The notes below the pieces were generated by a model that saw nothing but the letters and a program-made list of their open reading frames with translations, was not told the DNA's origin and ran no database searches. A stretch of DNA of 13,553 nucleotides from Bacillota bacterium (lineage in GTDB: Bacteria > Bacillota > Clostridia > Lachnospirales > Lachnospiraceae). Both the position numbers and the translations under genes were made by a program. The DNA lies in assembly GCA_023415595.1 (NCBI GenBank), contig JAEZJW010000014.1, positions 1-13,553 of the forward strand, given 5' to 3'. Positions 1-6,854 of the stretch are shown piece by piece. Each line of letters starts with the position of its first letter. Positions within the stretch are counted from its first letter, which is position 1.

Positions 1-753
1 TGCTTTCCTTCTGGCCTTCTCTTCTTCCAGCTTTCTTAAGCGTTCCGCTTCGGCGCGTTCTGCTTCCTGCTGTTCTCTTAAGATCCTTTGCTCTTCCTCT
101 ATCGAAATTGCTTCCTTAAATTCTATGTCAATCTTAACATAATCCTTTGATACAAAGCCTGTGAAATCGTTACCGGAGTCATCTGTGCCCAGCAGGATCT
201 CTGCCCACTCTTCATACTCCTTTAATACGATATAGGTTTCACCTTCCGGAATTAATTCCAGGGTTGTGGCCTCCGTGCTTTGCTCAGCTCGTACTCTGAG
301 AGTTGAGGTATTAATTACAGTTGCATACTTGGTGGCGAATTCATCTGCCATCTTCTCAGCATCTTTTCCTGTTACCAGATAATTCGCTGCGATATAGCCT
401 TCTACATCACCGGATTTAATCCTGACCCAGTCACCCTCAAGCCGTTCAAGAATGTCTGCGGCACAGCCTCGGTATAGTTTTCCGACAACTTCGCTGTCCG
501 TGGACGGCTTACTTCTGATATTCACATAATTCGTTACGTCTGCTACGCCCTTATCATCCAGGGGTGATATGAACTTTGCCTGATAGATCTGTGTTATGTA
601 GTCTTCTGAACTTTCTTCAACCTGATCCAGGGATTTTGCCATTCCGGCAACGCCCTCTTCCGTACTGGCATACGCCACTGAGTAAGGAATTGATAGAAAT
701 AACGCAGCTGATACGGCAAAAATTACAGGTTTCAAAGCCTCAATTCTTCTCAT
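1..753 (-). CDS. Secreted SH3b-repeat protein, probable cell-wall hydrolase (3' end outside window)
   Basis: The first 251 residues are visible; the gene runs off the left edge. An N-terminal signal peptide (two Arg at 2-3, hydrophobic core about 9-25, likely cleavage after AYA at 27-29) indicates export. Two bacterial SH3 domains follow, about residues 70-130 (VNIRSKPSTDSEVVG at 77-91, then DWVRIKSGDVEGYI) and 144-210 (LRVRAEQSTEATTL at 152-165, then GFVSKDYV). From about 215 the sequence is a charged Glu/Arg/Ala-rich coiled coil still continuing at the edge. In Clostridia this layout usually ends in an NlpC/P60 peptidase domain that cuts peptidoglycan stem peptides; that domain is inferred, not seen. 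The ATG at 753 has GGAGG nine bases upstream. A strong promoter and a WalR-like box precede it, fitting a cell-wall role. It could instead be a wall-binding protein with no catalytic domain. Confidence 0.8.
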   Translation of the reverse strand, partial: MRRIEALKPVIFAVSAALFLSIPYSVAYASTEEGVAGMAKSLDQVEESSEDYITQIYQAKFISPLDDKGVADVTNYVNIRSKPSTDSEVVGKLYRGCAADILERLEGDWVRIKSGDVEGYIAANYLVTGKDAEKMADEFATKYATVINTSTLRVRAEQSTEATTLELIPEGETYIVLKEYEEWAEILLGTDDSGNDFTGFVSKDYVKIDIEFKEAISIEEEQRILREQQEAERAEAERLRKLEEEKARRKA

Positions 754-807
754 GTATCTTATCCTCCAAGTATTGCAAGTAAGGCTGCTGTCGTGCCACA
801 GCTAAAT

Positions 808-824
808 GTTACAAATTTATTACA
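808..824 (-). promoter_or_regulatory. WalR-like binding box in the SH3b gene leader
   Basis: Read on the minus strand, the 17 bases are TGTAAT-N5-TGTAAC, an exact match to the B. subtilis WalR (YycF) consensus TGTWAH-N5-TGTWAH. It lies just downstream of the expected transcription start (about base 830), a position that usually means repression. WalRK controls autolysins in Firmicutes, which suits the downstream SH3b wall protein. The match is seen; binding and the sign of control are inferred. Confidence 0.45.
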
Positions 825-836
825 TCTCACGACGTA

Positions 837-865
837 ATTATAACAAATATGGAATGTGGTGTCAA
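837..865 (-). promoter_or_regulatory. Sigma-A promoter of the SH3b gene
   Basis: On the minus strand a perfect -35 TTGACA (860-865), a 17-base spacer and a perfect -10 TATAAT (837-842) are present. Initiation near base 830 would give a leader of about 77 bases before the ATG at 753. Confidence 0.85.
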
Positions 866-866
866 C

Positions 867-934
867 GAAAAAACACGGCAAAAACGACTTTTAATAAGAA
901 ATTATCTTAAAATTCAGTCACTTCTGCCATGTTT
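867..934 (-). terminator. Probable terminator of trxB
   Basis: On the minus strand AAACATGGCA (925-934) pairs with TGCCGTGTTT (871-880) with one G-U pair, closing a loop of 44 bases that can form a further AT-rich stem. The 3' arm runs into six T residues (868-873). It lies 16 bases beyond the trxB stop and almost touches the -35 box of the next gene, as expected at a transcription-unit border. The long loop lowers confidence. Confidence 0.45.
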
Positions 935-949
935 TGGTATAATTTTATG

Positions 950-1867
950 TTAAATTTGATTCAAATATTTTTCTACTGCTGTAATTGCGTTTGCACCATC
1001 TGACGCAGCAGTAATTATCTGCCTTAAATCCTTCGTACGGACATCACCGGCAGCATAGATTCCCGGTATATTCGTCTCACAGCTCTCACCCGCTATGATA
1101 TATCCACCGGCATCCGTTGCTACAACCTTCTTATAGGTTTCTGAATTCGGAAGATATCCTACCGCTATAAAGACCCCGGATAAATCGTAAACCTTGGTAT
1201 CGTTGGTTTTCAGATTCTTGACTTCAATGGATTCCACCGTGTCATTACCGTTAATACGTTCTACAACACTATCCCAAAGGATCGTAACATTTTCCAGCGC
1301 GAGAAGCCTCGAGGAAATGCTCTTGGATGCCCTGAACTGGTCACGTCTATGGATGACATATACCTTTTCACATATTCTGGCGAGAAAGATTGCATCCTCT
1401 ACGGCCACATCACCGCCTCCGACTACGGCTACTGTCTTCTTTTTGAAGAATGCGCCATCGCAGGTGGCACAATAGGAAACCCCCATACCGGAAAGCTTCT
1501 CCTCACCATCCACATTCAGATGTCTCGGTACGCCACCCGTGGCGATTACTACGGTCTTCGATTGATATACCGTATCATCATCCAATGTTACAATTTTAAG
1601 GTCACCCTCCAGATGGAATTCCTTCACCTCACCGGTGATAAAGGTGGTCCCCAGATTATCGCAATGCTCCCTGAACTTCTGGCTCAGATCAAAGCCGCTG
1701 ATCCCGGGTGTCCCAAGGTAATTATCCACCTCATAGGTATTAATGATCTGCCCGCCGCTTAACCCCGCTTTTTCTATAACAATACAACTCAGTTCAGCCC
1801 GCATTGCATAAATTGCAGCAGATAACCCGGCTGGCCCTGAGCCAATAATAATTACATCATAAATCAT
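950..1867 (-). CDS. trxB: Thioredoxin reductase (NADPH), TrxB
   Basis: This 305-residue cytoplasmic flavoprotein passes electrons from NADPH through FAD and a redox-active disulfide to thioredoxin. Seen in order: the FAD dinucleotide-binding motif GSGPAG (9-14); the active-site CATC (133-136) followed by DG; the NADPH-binding GGGDVAVE (150-157) and HRRDQFR (173-179); and the C-terminal FAD motif AAGDVR (272-277). The HRR motif argues for NADPH use rather than a ferredoxin- or deazaflavin-dependent relative. Val replaces the usual Ser in GGGDSAVE, a small deviation. Length is typical. The ATG at 1867 has GGAGGA spaced normally. No thioredoxin gene is adjacent; the gene looks monocistronic, with a terminator candidate after it. 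No clear sigma-A promoter was found for it in 1868-2130. Confidence 0.95.
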   Translation of the reverse strand: MIYDVIIIGSGPAGLSAAIYAMRAELSCIVIEKAGLSGGQIINTYEVDNYLGTPGISGFDLSQKFREHCDNLGTTFITGEVKEFHLEGDLKIVTLDDDTVYQSKTVVIATGGVPRHLNVDGEEKLSGMGVSYCATCDGAFFKKKTVAVVGGGDVAVEDAIFLARICEKVYVIHRRDQFRASKSISSRLLALENVTILWDSVVERINGNDTVESIEVKNLKTNDTKVYDLSGVFIAVGYLPNSETYKKVVATDAGGYIIAGESCETNIPGIYAAGDVRTKDLRQIITAASDGANAITAVEKYLNQI

Positions 1868-1958
1868 ATTTCTTCCTCCTTATGTTTTATCCTGTCTTTA
1901 CATTTGTATATTTCAAAATTCAATTAAATATGTTATAATCCAATCATAGATACTGGGC

Positions 1959-1987
1959 TTTACGTTAAGTATTCTAACCCTTATTAT
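1959..1987 (+). promoter_or_regulatory. Candidate promoter for the YjfB-like gene
   Basis: TTTACG (1959-1964), a 17-base spacer and TATTAT (1982-1987) give four and five of six matches to sigma-A boxes. Competing candidates are an extended -10, TGTTATAAT at 1931-1939, and TATAAT at 2036-2041 without a good -35. No sigma-D motif (CCGATA core) was found here, although the homologue in B. subtilis belongs to the motility regulon. Confidence 0.3.
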
Positions 1988-2023
1988 GATCTACTAAGTA
2001 TATATAATAGAAAACATGGCATC

Positions 2024-2050
2024 ACCGTATTACGGTATAATGACATGTCA
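2024..2050. repeat. Two adjacent dyads upstream of the YjfB-like gene
   Basis: ACCGTA-T-TACGGT (2024-2036) is followed at 2041 by the perfect palindrome TGACATGTCA (2041-2050); a TATAAT (2036-2041) bridges the two. The layout looks like operator sites over a -10 element, about 80-105 bases before the ATG at 2131. No regulator is identified. Confidence 0.3.
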
Positions 2051-2130
2051 GTAATTTAAGGAATAATAATTACATTATTACTTAAACACAATATTCTATT
2101 CATTCCTTATAGGAAGGAAGGAGCAACTTC

Positions 2131-2304
2131 ATGAAAATTGGATCCCCTACTATCATTCATCAGCCCGTTAACAGTACTTCTGTAGGCATCGCAGTTCTGG
2201 GCAAAAATCTTGATACCATAGAACAAGCAGGACAGAGCCTGATCAAATTGATGGAGCAGTCTGTTCAGCCGGGTCTTGGCACAAATATTGATATCAGGGT
2301 TTAA
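2131..2304 (+). CDS. YjfB-family putative motility peptide, 57 aa
   Basis: This small ORF of 57 codons sits in the gap between trxB and the methyltransferase. It starts at an ATG preceded by GGAAGGAAGGAG with seven bases of spacing, an excellent ribosome binding site. The protein is MKIGSPTIIHQ..., an amphipathic middle (about 19-44, with VGIAVLGKNLDTIEQ and LIKLMEQSV) and the ending PGLGTNIDIRV. The ending and the VGI..LGK..DT.EQ pattern resemble B. subtilis YjfB (Pfam YjfB_motility), a small SigD-linked protein of unknown mechanism. There is no signal peptide or membrane segment. The stop codon lies inside a terminator-like hairpin. The family link is from remembered sequence similarity; the role in motility is only by association. 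Confidence 0.8.
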   Translation: MKIGSPTIIHQPVNSTSVGIAVLGKNLDTIEQAGQSLIKLMEQSVQPGLGTNIDIRV

Positions 2305-2323
2305 CCGCTATATCGGAACCCTG
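2295..2323 (+). terminator. Hairpin spanning the stop codon of the YjfB-like gene
   Basis: CAGGGTT (2295-2301) pairs with AACCCTG (2317-2323), and CCG (2305-2307) pairs with CGG (2314-2316) over a six-base loop. The TAA stop (2302-2304) is exactly the three-base bulge. A run of seven T follows at 2337-2343, 13 bases past the stem, so termination is plausible but not canonical. The hairpin also lies just past the stop of the convergent methyltransferase and may serve both genes. Confidence 0.5.
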
Positions 2324-2325
2324 TG

Positions 2326-2913
2326 CTATCCCTGCATTTTTTTCACCAGTGCATGAAGCCATACGAAATCCTTGTCTTCTCTGATATCATTATATTTCTT
2401 TATCTCAATCAATTCCAGTTCTTCGAATTCTGCCAAAAGCTCCTTCAGATTACGGGTCCGGTAATAGGTAAAGTATCTCTTCCCCTTCTCTCCTTCAAAA
2501 TCACCATATCTTAAGGTAAAATACAAAGTTCCGTCCTTCTTTAAGCTGCGGATAATCTTTTGGAGGATTCCGCCCATCTCATTCCTGGGTACATGAAGTA
2601 AGGAAGCACTTGCCCAAACGCCATCAAACACATCCTCAAAATCCATCTCATCAAAGGTCATATGCAAAACATCTTTACCGATGTGGACACTAGCGAGGCT
2701 GCACATCTCCTCCGAACCATCCAATGCTGTAACATCATATCCTAAGGACATAAAATATGCGCTATCTCTTCCGGAACCACAACCCAGATCCAGAATGCTG
2801 CCTCCATCCGGCAGAAACTCAAGAAACCGGTCAAGATACACCTTCATATCCAAATCAACTGTATTATCAAAATACTCAGCTGCGTTCTCATTATAATACT
2901 CCGTCGAGTCCAA
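2326..2913 (-). CDS. Class I SAM-dependent methyltransferase
   Basis: This 195-residue soluble protein carries the Rossmann-type methyltransferase signature: motif I ILDLGCGSG (40-48), an acidic residue ending strand 2 (LDGS, 64-67) that would hold the ribose of S-adenosylmethionine, DGVWASASLLHVPR (97-110) around motif IV, and LKKDGTLYFT (124-133) after it. The substrate cannot be told from sequence; this size and form are common among small-molecule methyltransferases. The start is TTG at 2913, supported by GGAGG seven bases upstream; the next in-frame ATG (residue 23) would remove the N-terminal helix and has no such site. It is convergent with the YjfB-like gene and divergent from the thioesterase. 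Confidence 0.85.
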   Translation of the reverse strand: MDSTEYYNENAAEYFDNTVDLDMKVYLDRFLEFLPDGGSILDLGCGSGRDSAYFMSLGYDVTALDGSEEMCSLASVHIGKDVLHMTFDEMDFEDVFDGVWASASLLHVPRNEMGGILQKIIRSLKKDGTLYFTLRYGDFEGEKGKRYFTYYRTRNLKELLAEFEELELIEIKKYNDIREDKDFVWLHALVKKMQG

Positions 2914-2939
2914 CTGTATTCCTCCCTTCGAACAAGCCT

Positions 2940-2948
2940 ATTATAACA
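2940..2948 (-). promoter_or_regulatory. Extended -10 promoter of the methyltransferase
   Basis: On the minus strand TGTTATAAT matches the extended -10 form TGNTATAAT, 27 bases before the TTG start. No good -35 is visible at 16-18 bases, which is tolerable for an extended -10. Confidence 0.5.
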
Positions 2949-3047
2949 AATATATGATAGAAATACCAGTATTTTTCATACTTACAGCCCTAGATCCAAG
3001 AAATTGAAGCTATTAGGCAAAAAATACTATATAAAAATGAAATTCAA

Positions 3048-3056
3048 TGCTATAAT
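3048..3056 (+). promoter_or_regulatory. Extended -10 promoter of the thioesterase-cvfB pair
   Basis: TGCTATAAT matches TGNTATAAT. Initiation would fall near 3062-3064, on top of the first in-frame ATG at 3063. This is one reason for preferring the ATG at 3087 as the translation start. No convincing -35 is seen. Confidence 0.5.
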
Positions 3057-3086
3057 AGTAGGATGAATTTGAAAGGCATGGTCAAG

Positions 3087-3791
3087 ATGTATACTTTTAA
3101 CAGCAAAATCCGCTATACCGAATTAAATCACAGGAAGGGAACCATGGATCCTTCCTCCATCATAAATTATTTTCAGGATTGTTCCACCTTCCAGTCCGAG
3201 GAATTGAATGTCGGACTTTCCTATCTGAAGGAGCAGAACCGGATTTGGATCCTGACAAGCTGGCAGCTCCATATCCTAAAGCAGGGAAAGCTGGGTGAAG
3301 TCATTACCATTGGCACCTGGCCCTATGCATTTAAAGGCTTTTATGGCTACCGTAACTTTATAATGAAAAATGAGCAGGGGGAGATCCTTGCTGTGGCAGA
3401 CTCTATCTGGGCGAATATGGATCTGGGTACCGGTACACCGATTAAAACCTCTGCGGAATTATCCGGTTATGTACTGGAACCCCCGTATCCCATGGAGCAT
3501 TCCGGCCGGAAGATCAAGACGCCCGAACAGCTGCAGTCCCTAACTCCATTTCCTGTTAAGAAATCAAATATCGATTCGTATAACCATGTAAATAATGGGC
3601 AATACATAAAAATGGCCGAAGAATTCCTCCCCGAGGATTTCTTCGTCTCCTCCTTACGGGCAGAGTACCGTAAGCAGGCGGTACTGGGTGACATCATATA
3701 CCCTATGATAGCTCTTGGGGATAATACCTGTACTATCGTGCTTTCCGATGACACCGGAAAACCTTTTACCATATTGGAGTTCAACAAATAA
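3087..3791 (+). CDS. Acyl-ACP thioesterase
   Basis: The 234-residue protein (from ATG 3087) is a double-hotdog acyl-[acyl-carrier-protein] thioesterase of the FatA/FatB-like family (Acyl-ACP_TE). It releases free fatty acids from ACP in the cytoplasm. The first hotdog shows SSIINYFQDCSTFQSEELN (23-41). The second has DSYNHVNNGQYIKM (163-176), carrying the Asn and His of the catalytic set, then RAEYRKQAVLGD (191-202). Three in-frame ATGs exist: 3063, 3078 and 3087. The last begins MYTFNSKIRY, the usual family N-terminus, and has GAAAGG about ten bases upstream, whereas 3063 coincides with the predicted transcription start and lacks a binding site. The cvfB-like gene follows after 58 bases in the same direction, so the two are probably co-transcribed. 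Confidence 0.88.
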   Translation: MYTFNSKIRYTELNHRKGTMDPSSIINYFQDCSTFQSEELNVGLSYLKEQNRIWILTSWQLHILKQGKLGEVITIGTWPYAFKGFYGYRNFIMKNEQGEILAVADSIWANMDLGTGTPIKTSAELSGYVLEPPYPMEHSGRKIKTPEQLQSLTPFPVKKSNIDSYNHVNNGQYIKMAEEFLPEDFFVSSLRAEYRKQAVLGDIIYPMIALGDNTCTIVLSDDTGKPFTILEFNK

Positions 3792-3849
3792 CGGAAGGAT
3801 GCCATAAACCGGCCGGATCAAATACCACTGTTTAGGAAAGGATTTTATC

Positions 3850-4689
3850 ATGATTGAATTAGGAAAGTATCAGACACTGGAAATAGTAAAGAAAACAGAT
3901 TTCGGTTATTATTTGGGGGAACCGGGCTCAGACAGTCAGCACAGAATTCTGCTTCCCCAAAAGGAAGCTCCGGAGGGAGCCAAAACCGGTGATCGGCTGG
4001 AGGTATTTATCTATAAAGATTCAGAAGACAGAGAGATTGCTACAACGGTTAAAGTTCCGCTTACCATTGGTAGCTTAGCCGTTCTTAGGGTAAAAGAAAT
4101 TTCAAAGATAGGTGCCTTTCTTGATTGGGGACTCATGAAGGATCTGCTGCTTCCTTATAAGGAACAAACAGGACAGGTCGAAGAAGGTGATCAGATCCTG
4201 GTAAGTCTGTATGTTGATAAAAGCAGCCGTCTGTGTGCAACAATGAAGGTATATGATTTCCTGTCCCTTCATTCTCCCTATAAGAAAAATGATATGGTGG
4301 AAGGTATCATATATGAAATCATCGATTCCTTCGGTGCCTTTGTAGCTATCGACCATAAATATTCAGCCATGATACCCAACAACGAATTATTCAAGAAGCT
4401 TCGCATCGGAGAAAGAGTGGAGGCTAGAGTAATTAGTGTACGGGAGGACGGAAAGCTGACCTTAAGTCTCCGGGAGCGCTCCTATATTCAGATGGATACC
4501 GACTCTGCCATGATAATGGATAAACTGAAAACAGCAGGAGGCTTTCTGCCCTTCTCTGACAGTTCCGATGCTGAGAAAATCAAGGATGAGTTCCATATCA
4601 GCAAGAATGCGTTCAAAAGGGCAATCGGCAGACTATATAAGGCAGGTGCCATATCAATAACCGAGGATGGGATCCGGTCCTTGAAATAA
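3850..4689 (+). CDS. cvfB: CvfB/YitL-like S1 RNA-binding protein
   Basis: This 279-residue cytoplasmic protein matches the CvfB family, multi-S1-domain RNA-binding regulators linked to virulence-factor expression in Staphylococcus. Three OB-fold/S1-like segments are visible: about 4-66, 72-133 (GSLAVLRVKEISKIGAFLDW at 74-93) and 147-208 (GIIYEIIDSFGAFVAI at 152-167, VREDGKLTLSLRER at 197-210). A C-terminal winged-helix region follows at about 218-279 (DEFHISKNAFKRAIGRLYKAG at 246-266). Length fits the family. The ATG has AGGAAAGGA upstream. It is second in a likely operon with the thioesterase and meets yvyF tail to tail with only 23 bases between; no terminator hairpin is visible there. Its RNA target here is unknown. 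Confidence 0.88.
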   Translation: MIELGKYQTLEIVKKTDFGYYLGEPGSDSQHRILLPQKEAPEGAKTGDRLEVFIYKDSEDREIATTVKVPLTIGSLAVLRVKEISKIGAFLDWGLMKDLLLPYKEQTGQVEEGDQILVSLYVDKSSRLCATMKVYDFLSLHSPYKKNDMVEGIIYEIIDSFGAFVAIDHKYSAMIPNNELFKKLRIGERVEARVISVREDGKLTLSLRERSYIQMDTDSAMIMDKLKTAGGFLPFSDSSDAEKIKDEFHISKNAFKRAIGRLYKAGAISITEDGIRSLK

Positions 4690-4712
4690 TACCTGCCTAT
4701 GTCAATCAATCC

Positions 4713-5132
4713 TTATTTTACATCGTTCTGGTTTAAATAACGCATGCGCGGATTCTCTTTGGGATCCTTTTGTCTTTGAACCGGCTTTTCCGGCTGCTTA
4801 TAGAGGTTAGATAAGCCATTGGACAGCTTGTCCTTACAAGACTTACAGAAACGGCCTGTCTTAATCGTGACTCCGCAGCTCTCGCAGTCAATTCCGATCA
4901 TGGAATCCTCTGCAAAGGATAACCTCTCCTCACGGATCCATTGTTTAATCTGAGAGATGGACACTTCCATTTCATCAGAAACCTCCTGCATATCACACCT
5001 TGGATGATCATAGACATAAGCCTTGACCTCCTCAAATTTTAAATCAAGTGCTTTGGCACAGGTTGGGCACAGGGGAGGTCCGGACAGATAATTGAATAGT
5101 TTTCCACAGCCTTTACAGTTCCTTACTTCCAT
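4713..5132 (-). CDS. yvyF: Flagellar-operon zinc-finger protein, YvyF family
   Basis: This 139-residue soluble protein matches the YvyF flagellar-operon family (TIGR03826). Two four-cysteine clusters suggest two zinc knuckles: C6/C9/C22/C25 and C83/C86/C96/C99. Between them lies a helix-turn-helix-like segment (about 48-70, MQEVSDEMEVSISQIKQWI), and the tail is Lys/Pro/Gln-rich. In B. subtilis YvyF lies after comFC and before flgM; it is thought to regulate flagellar or translational functions, but the mechanism is not settled. The ATG at 5132 has GGAGGA well spaced. It follows comFC by 31 bases and is the last gene of the unit. The flgM-flgN-flgK genes that often follow are absent, replaced by convergent cvfB. 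Confidence 0.88.
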   Translation of the reverse strand: MEVRNCKGCGKLFNYLSGPPLCPTCAKALDLKFEEVKAYVYDHPRCDMQEVSDEMEVSISQIKQWIREERLSFAEDSMIGIDCESCGVTIKTGRFCKSCKDKLSNGLSNLYKQPEKPVQRQKDPKENPRMRYLNQNDVK

Positions 5133-5163
5133 ATACTTTCCTCCTTAATGTAACAGTAACTGG

Positions 5164-5886
5164 TTAATATCCTCTTCCTATACATAGTGTCACAAAATAC
5201 ACTTCCTCTACCCCATACTCCAGAAGTATTCCGGTACAGGCCTCTACCGTACTCCCGGTAGTATAGATATCATCGACCAGCAAAATTCTGTTTAATCGTT
5301 TATCATACCGATCCGCTTCCCTTAAGTTCATACAGAAGGCTTTCTTAAGATTTTCCAGCCTTTCCTTATCGTCCAGCTGTTTCTGCGGCAGCGTCTTTTT
5401 TACTCTGACTAATAGTTCGGACATTACAGGGATACCAAGCTGTTTTCCGATTCCTCTGGCAAGGATATCTGCCTGGTTATACCCCCTGACCTTATATTTA
5501 GACCTGTGAATCGGAACCGGTACCAAGGCATCCGGAGCAAGCTTCCGTATGGCCTCTCCATAATGGCGGACCAGTTCTTCCAGATAGAACTTGGCATTTT
5601 CCTTCTTATTTCTATATTTATAATCTGCTATAGAATCCTTCATGACAGAATCATAAACCCAGACGGAGAAGCCCCTGACATACTGGAAGGTCTTCCGTTC
5701 ACAATCGCTGCAATATTCCTGTTCTTCAAACTCCACAGGTTTACTGCACTTTTTACAGCGCGGGTCTTCGATCAACCGGAGTTTATCCCGGCATCCGCCG
5801 CATATTCTCTGCCCTTTCGGAACAACGATCTCGCGGCATACAGGACACCTGACGGGATACAGCATATCAATCAGATACTGTAACAA
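5164..5886 (-). CDS. comFC: ComFC-type competence phosphoribosyltransferase-like protein
   Basis: This 240-residue protein is a ComFC/GntX-family member: an N-terminal zinc-binding region with eight cysteines (C14/C17, C29/C32, C44/C47, C59/C62), then a type I phosphoribosyltransferase fold. Conserved landmarks are RGYNQAD (134-140), QKQLDDKERLENL (168-180) and the PRPP loop ILLVDDIYTTGST (201-213). ComFC is needed for DNA uptake or processing in natural transformation, although the gene is also common in strains with no known competence. The start is TTG at 5886 with a weak AAGGGCGG site six bases upstream; the next in-frame start, ATG at 5865, has none. It lies 21 bases after the nucleotidyltransferase and 31 before yvyF. 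No ComFA helicase is adjacent. Confidence 0.9.
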   Translation of the reverse strand: MLQYLIDMLYPVRCPVCREIVVPKGQRICGGCRDKLRLIEDPRCKKCSKPVEFEEQEYCSDCERKTFQYVRGFSVWVYDSVMKDSIADYKYRNKKENAKFYLEELVRHYGEAIRKLAPDALVPVPIHRSKYKVRGYNQADILARGIGKQLGIPVMSELLVRVKKTLPQKQLDDKERLENLKKAFCMNLREADRYDKRLNRILLVDDIYTTGSTVEACTGILLEYGVEEVYFVTLCIGRGY

Positions 5887-5907
5887 ATAAATCCGCCCTT
5901 CCGATCC

Positions 5908-6822
5908 TTAAGAAAATAGCTTTACAGGATAAACGCCCTGGTCTACCAACGCTCTGACAGACTTTACTACCTTCTCTTTATCCTCTTTATAGGTGACTCC
6001 GAACCAATGATCGGAGGTCCTCAGAACCTGAACGGTTGCCTGCTCCTTCTTCATCAGATTACCTACAAATTCGGGAAGTAAAAATTCCTTCTTGACCTCG
6101 TTGTCAGGAAGCTTCGACAAAAACTCGATGAACCCTTCCTGTAATTTATCAAACAGATCTGTCTGGAATCCCCACATATTCATGGATACGGCACTATCAA
6201 GTTCAATTCTTATCTCGGCACCTGAGCTGTCCTTCGCAGCCGCATGGTCGCCCCTCGGAACAATTCCGGAGGTTTCCGTGATTTCAGAAAGCTTACCATC
6301 CTCTCCAACCTTGCAGACACCCCTGGTTACTGCACCGTTCTCGCTTAAGGTATTACCAAGAATAAAGCCTGCCATGCAGTAATCCCCCGGAGTCTGATGA
6401 CCGGATTTCAGATATCCATAGATTTTCTTAAAACCTTCCTTACCATAGTAGTCATCCGCATTGATAACCGCAAAGGGTTCCTTAACAGCATACTTGCAGC
6501 ATAAAACAGCATGGCCGGTACCCCAGGGCTTCGTTCGGTCCGCAGGTTTTGTAAAGCCCTCCGGCAAAGCATCCATCTCCTGAAACACATATTCTACGCG
6601 AACATGCTTCTCTATTCTATTTCCTATGATTTCTTTAAAATCCTTTTCCAAATCCTTACGGATGATAAATACAACTTTATTAAAGCCTGCTTCCATCGCA
6701 TCATAGATGGAGTAATCCATAATAATCTCACCACTGGGTCCTACCAGCTCGAGCTGTTTAATTCCTCCACCATATCTGCTGCCAATTCCCGCAGCCATTA
6801 CAACCAATGACATATCTGACAA
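5908..6822 (-). CDS. Sugar-phosphate nucleotidyltransferase-like protein
   Basis: The protein has the GT-A nucleotidyltransferase pattern. An N-terminal nucleotide-binding loop VMAAGIGSRYGGGIKQL lies at 8-24, PWGTGHA at 99-105 and the metal-binding strand NADDYYG at 121-127. It should transfer a nucleotide onto a sugar phosphate or alcohol phosphate; the substrate is not identifiable. The longest frame begins at a TTG at 6835-6837, but that codon overlaps the ribosome binding site GGAGGAG (6829-6835). The TTG at 6822, six bases after it, is therefore chosen, giving 304 residues; ATG at 6813 is the alternative. It precedes comFC by 21 bases and is separated from recD2 by about 200 bases that contain a promoter candidate and a dyad, so it probably opens the nucleotidyltransferase-comFC-yvyF unit. 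Confidence 0.82.
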   Translation of the reverse strand: MSDMSLVVMAAGIGSRYGGGIKQLELVGPSGEIIMDYSIYDAMEAGFNKVVFIIRKDLEKDFKEIIGNRIEKHVRVEYVFQEMDALPEGFTKPADRTKPWGTGHAVLCCKYAVKEPFAVINADDYYGKEGFKKIYGYLKSGHQTPGDYCMAGFILGNTLSENGAVTRGVCKVGEDGKLSEITETSGIVPRGDHAAAKDSSGAEIRIELDSAVSMNMWGFQTDLFDKLQEGFIEFLSKLPDNEVKKEFLLPEFVGNLMKKEQATVQVLRTSDHWFGVTYKEDKEKVVKSVRALVDQGVYPVKLFS

Positions 6823-6854
6823 AGTATTCTCCTCCAATCATATATTAGTAACTT

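Noticed and set aside
150..157. trxB Val in GGGDVAVE as loss of NADPH binding (residue positions of the protein)
   Set aside because: The remaining NADPH motif HRRDQFR and the glycines are intact; one conservative change is not evidence of altered cofactor use.
1349..1762. 137-codon plus-strand frame opposite trxB
   Set aside because: It lies wholly inside a well-supported gene and shows no recognisable motif; it is an antisense shadow.
1868..2130. Sigma-D promoter for the YjfB-like gene
   Set aside because: Looked for TAAA-N15-GCCGATAT and found no CCGAT core on the plus strand in this gap.
4690..4712. Terminator between convergent cvfB and yvyF
   Set aside because: No inverted repeat with a T run is visible in the 23-base gap or its close flanks.
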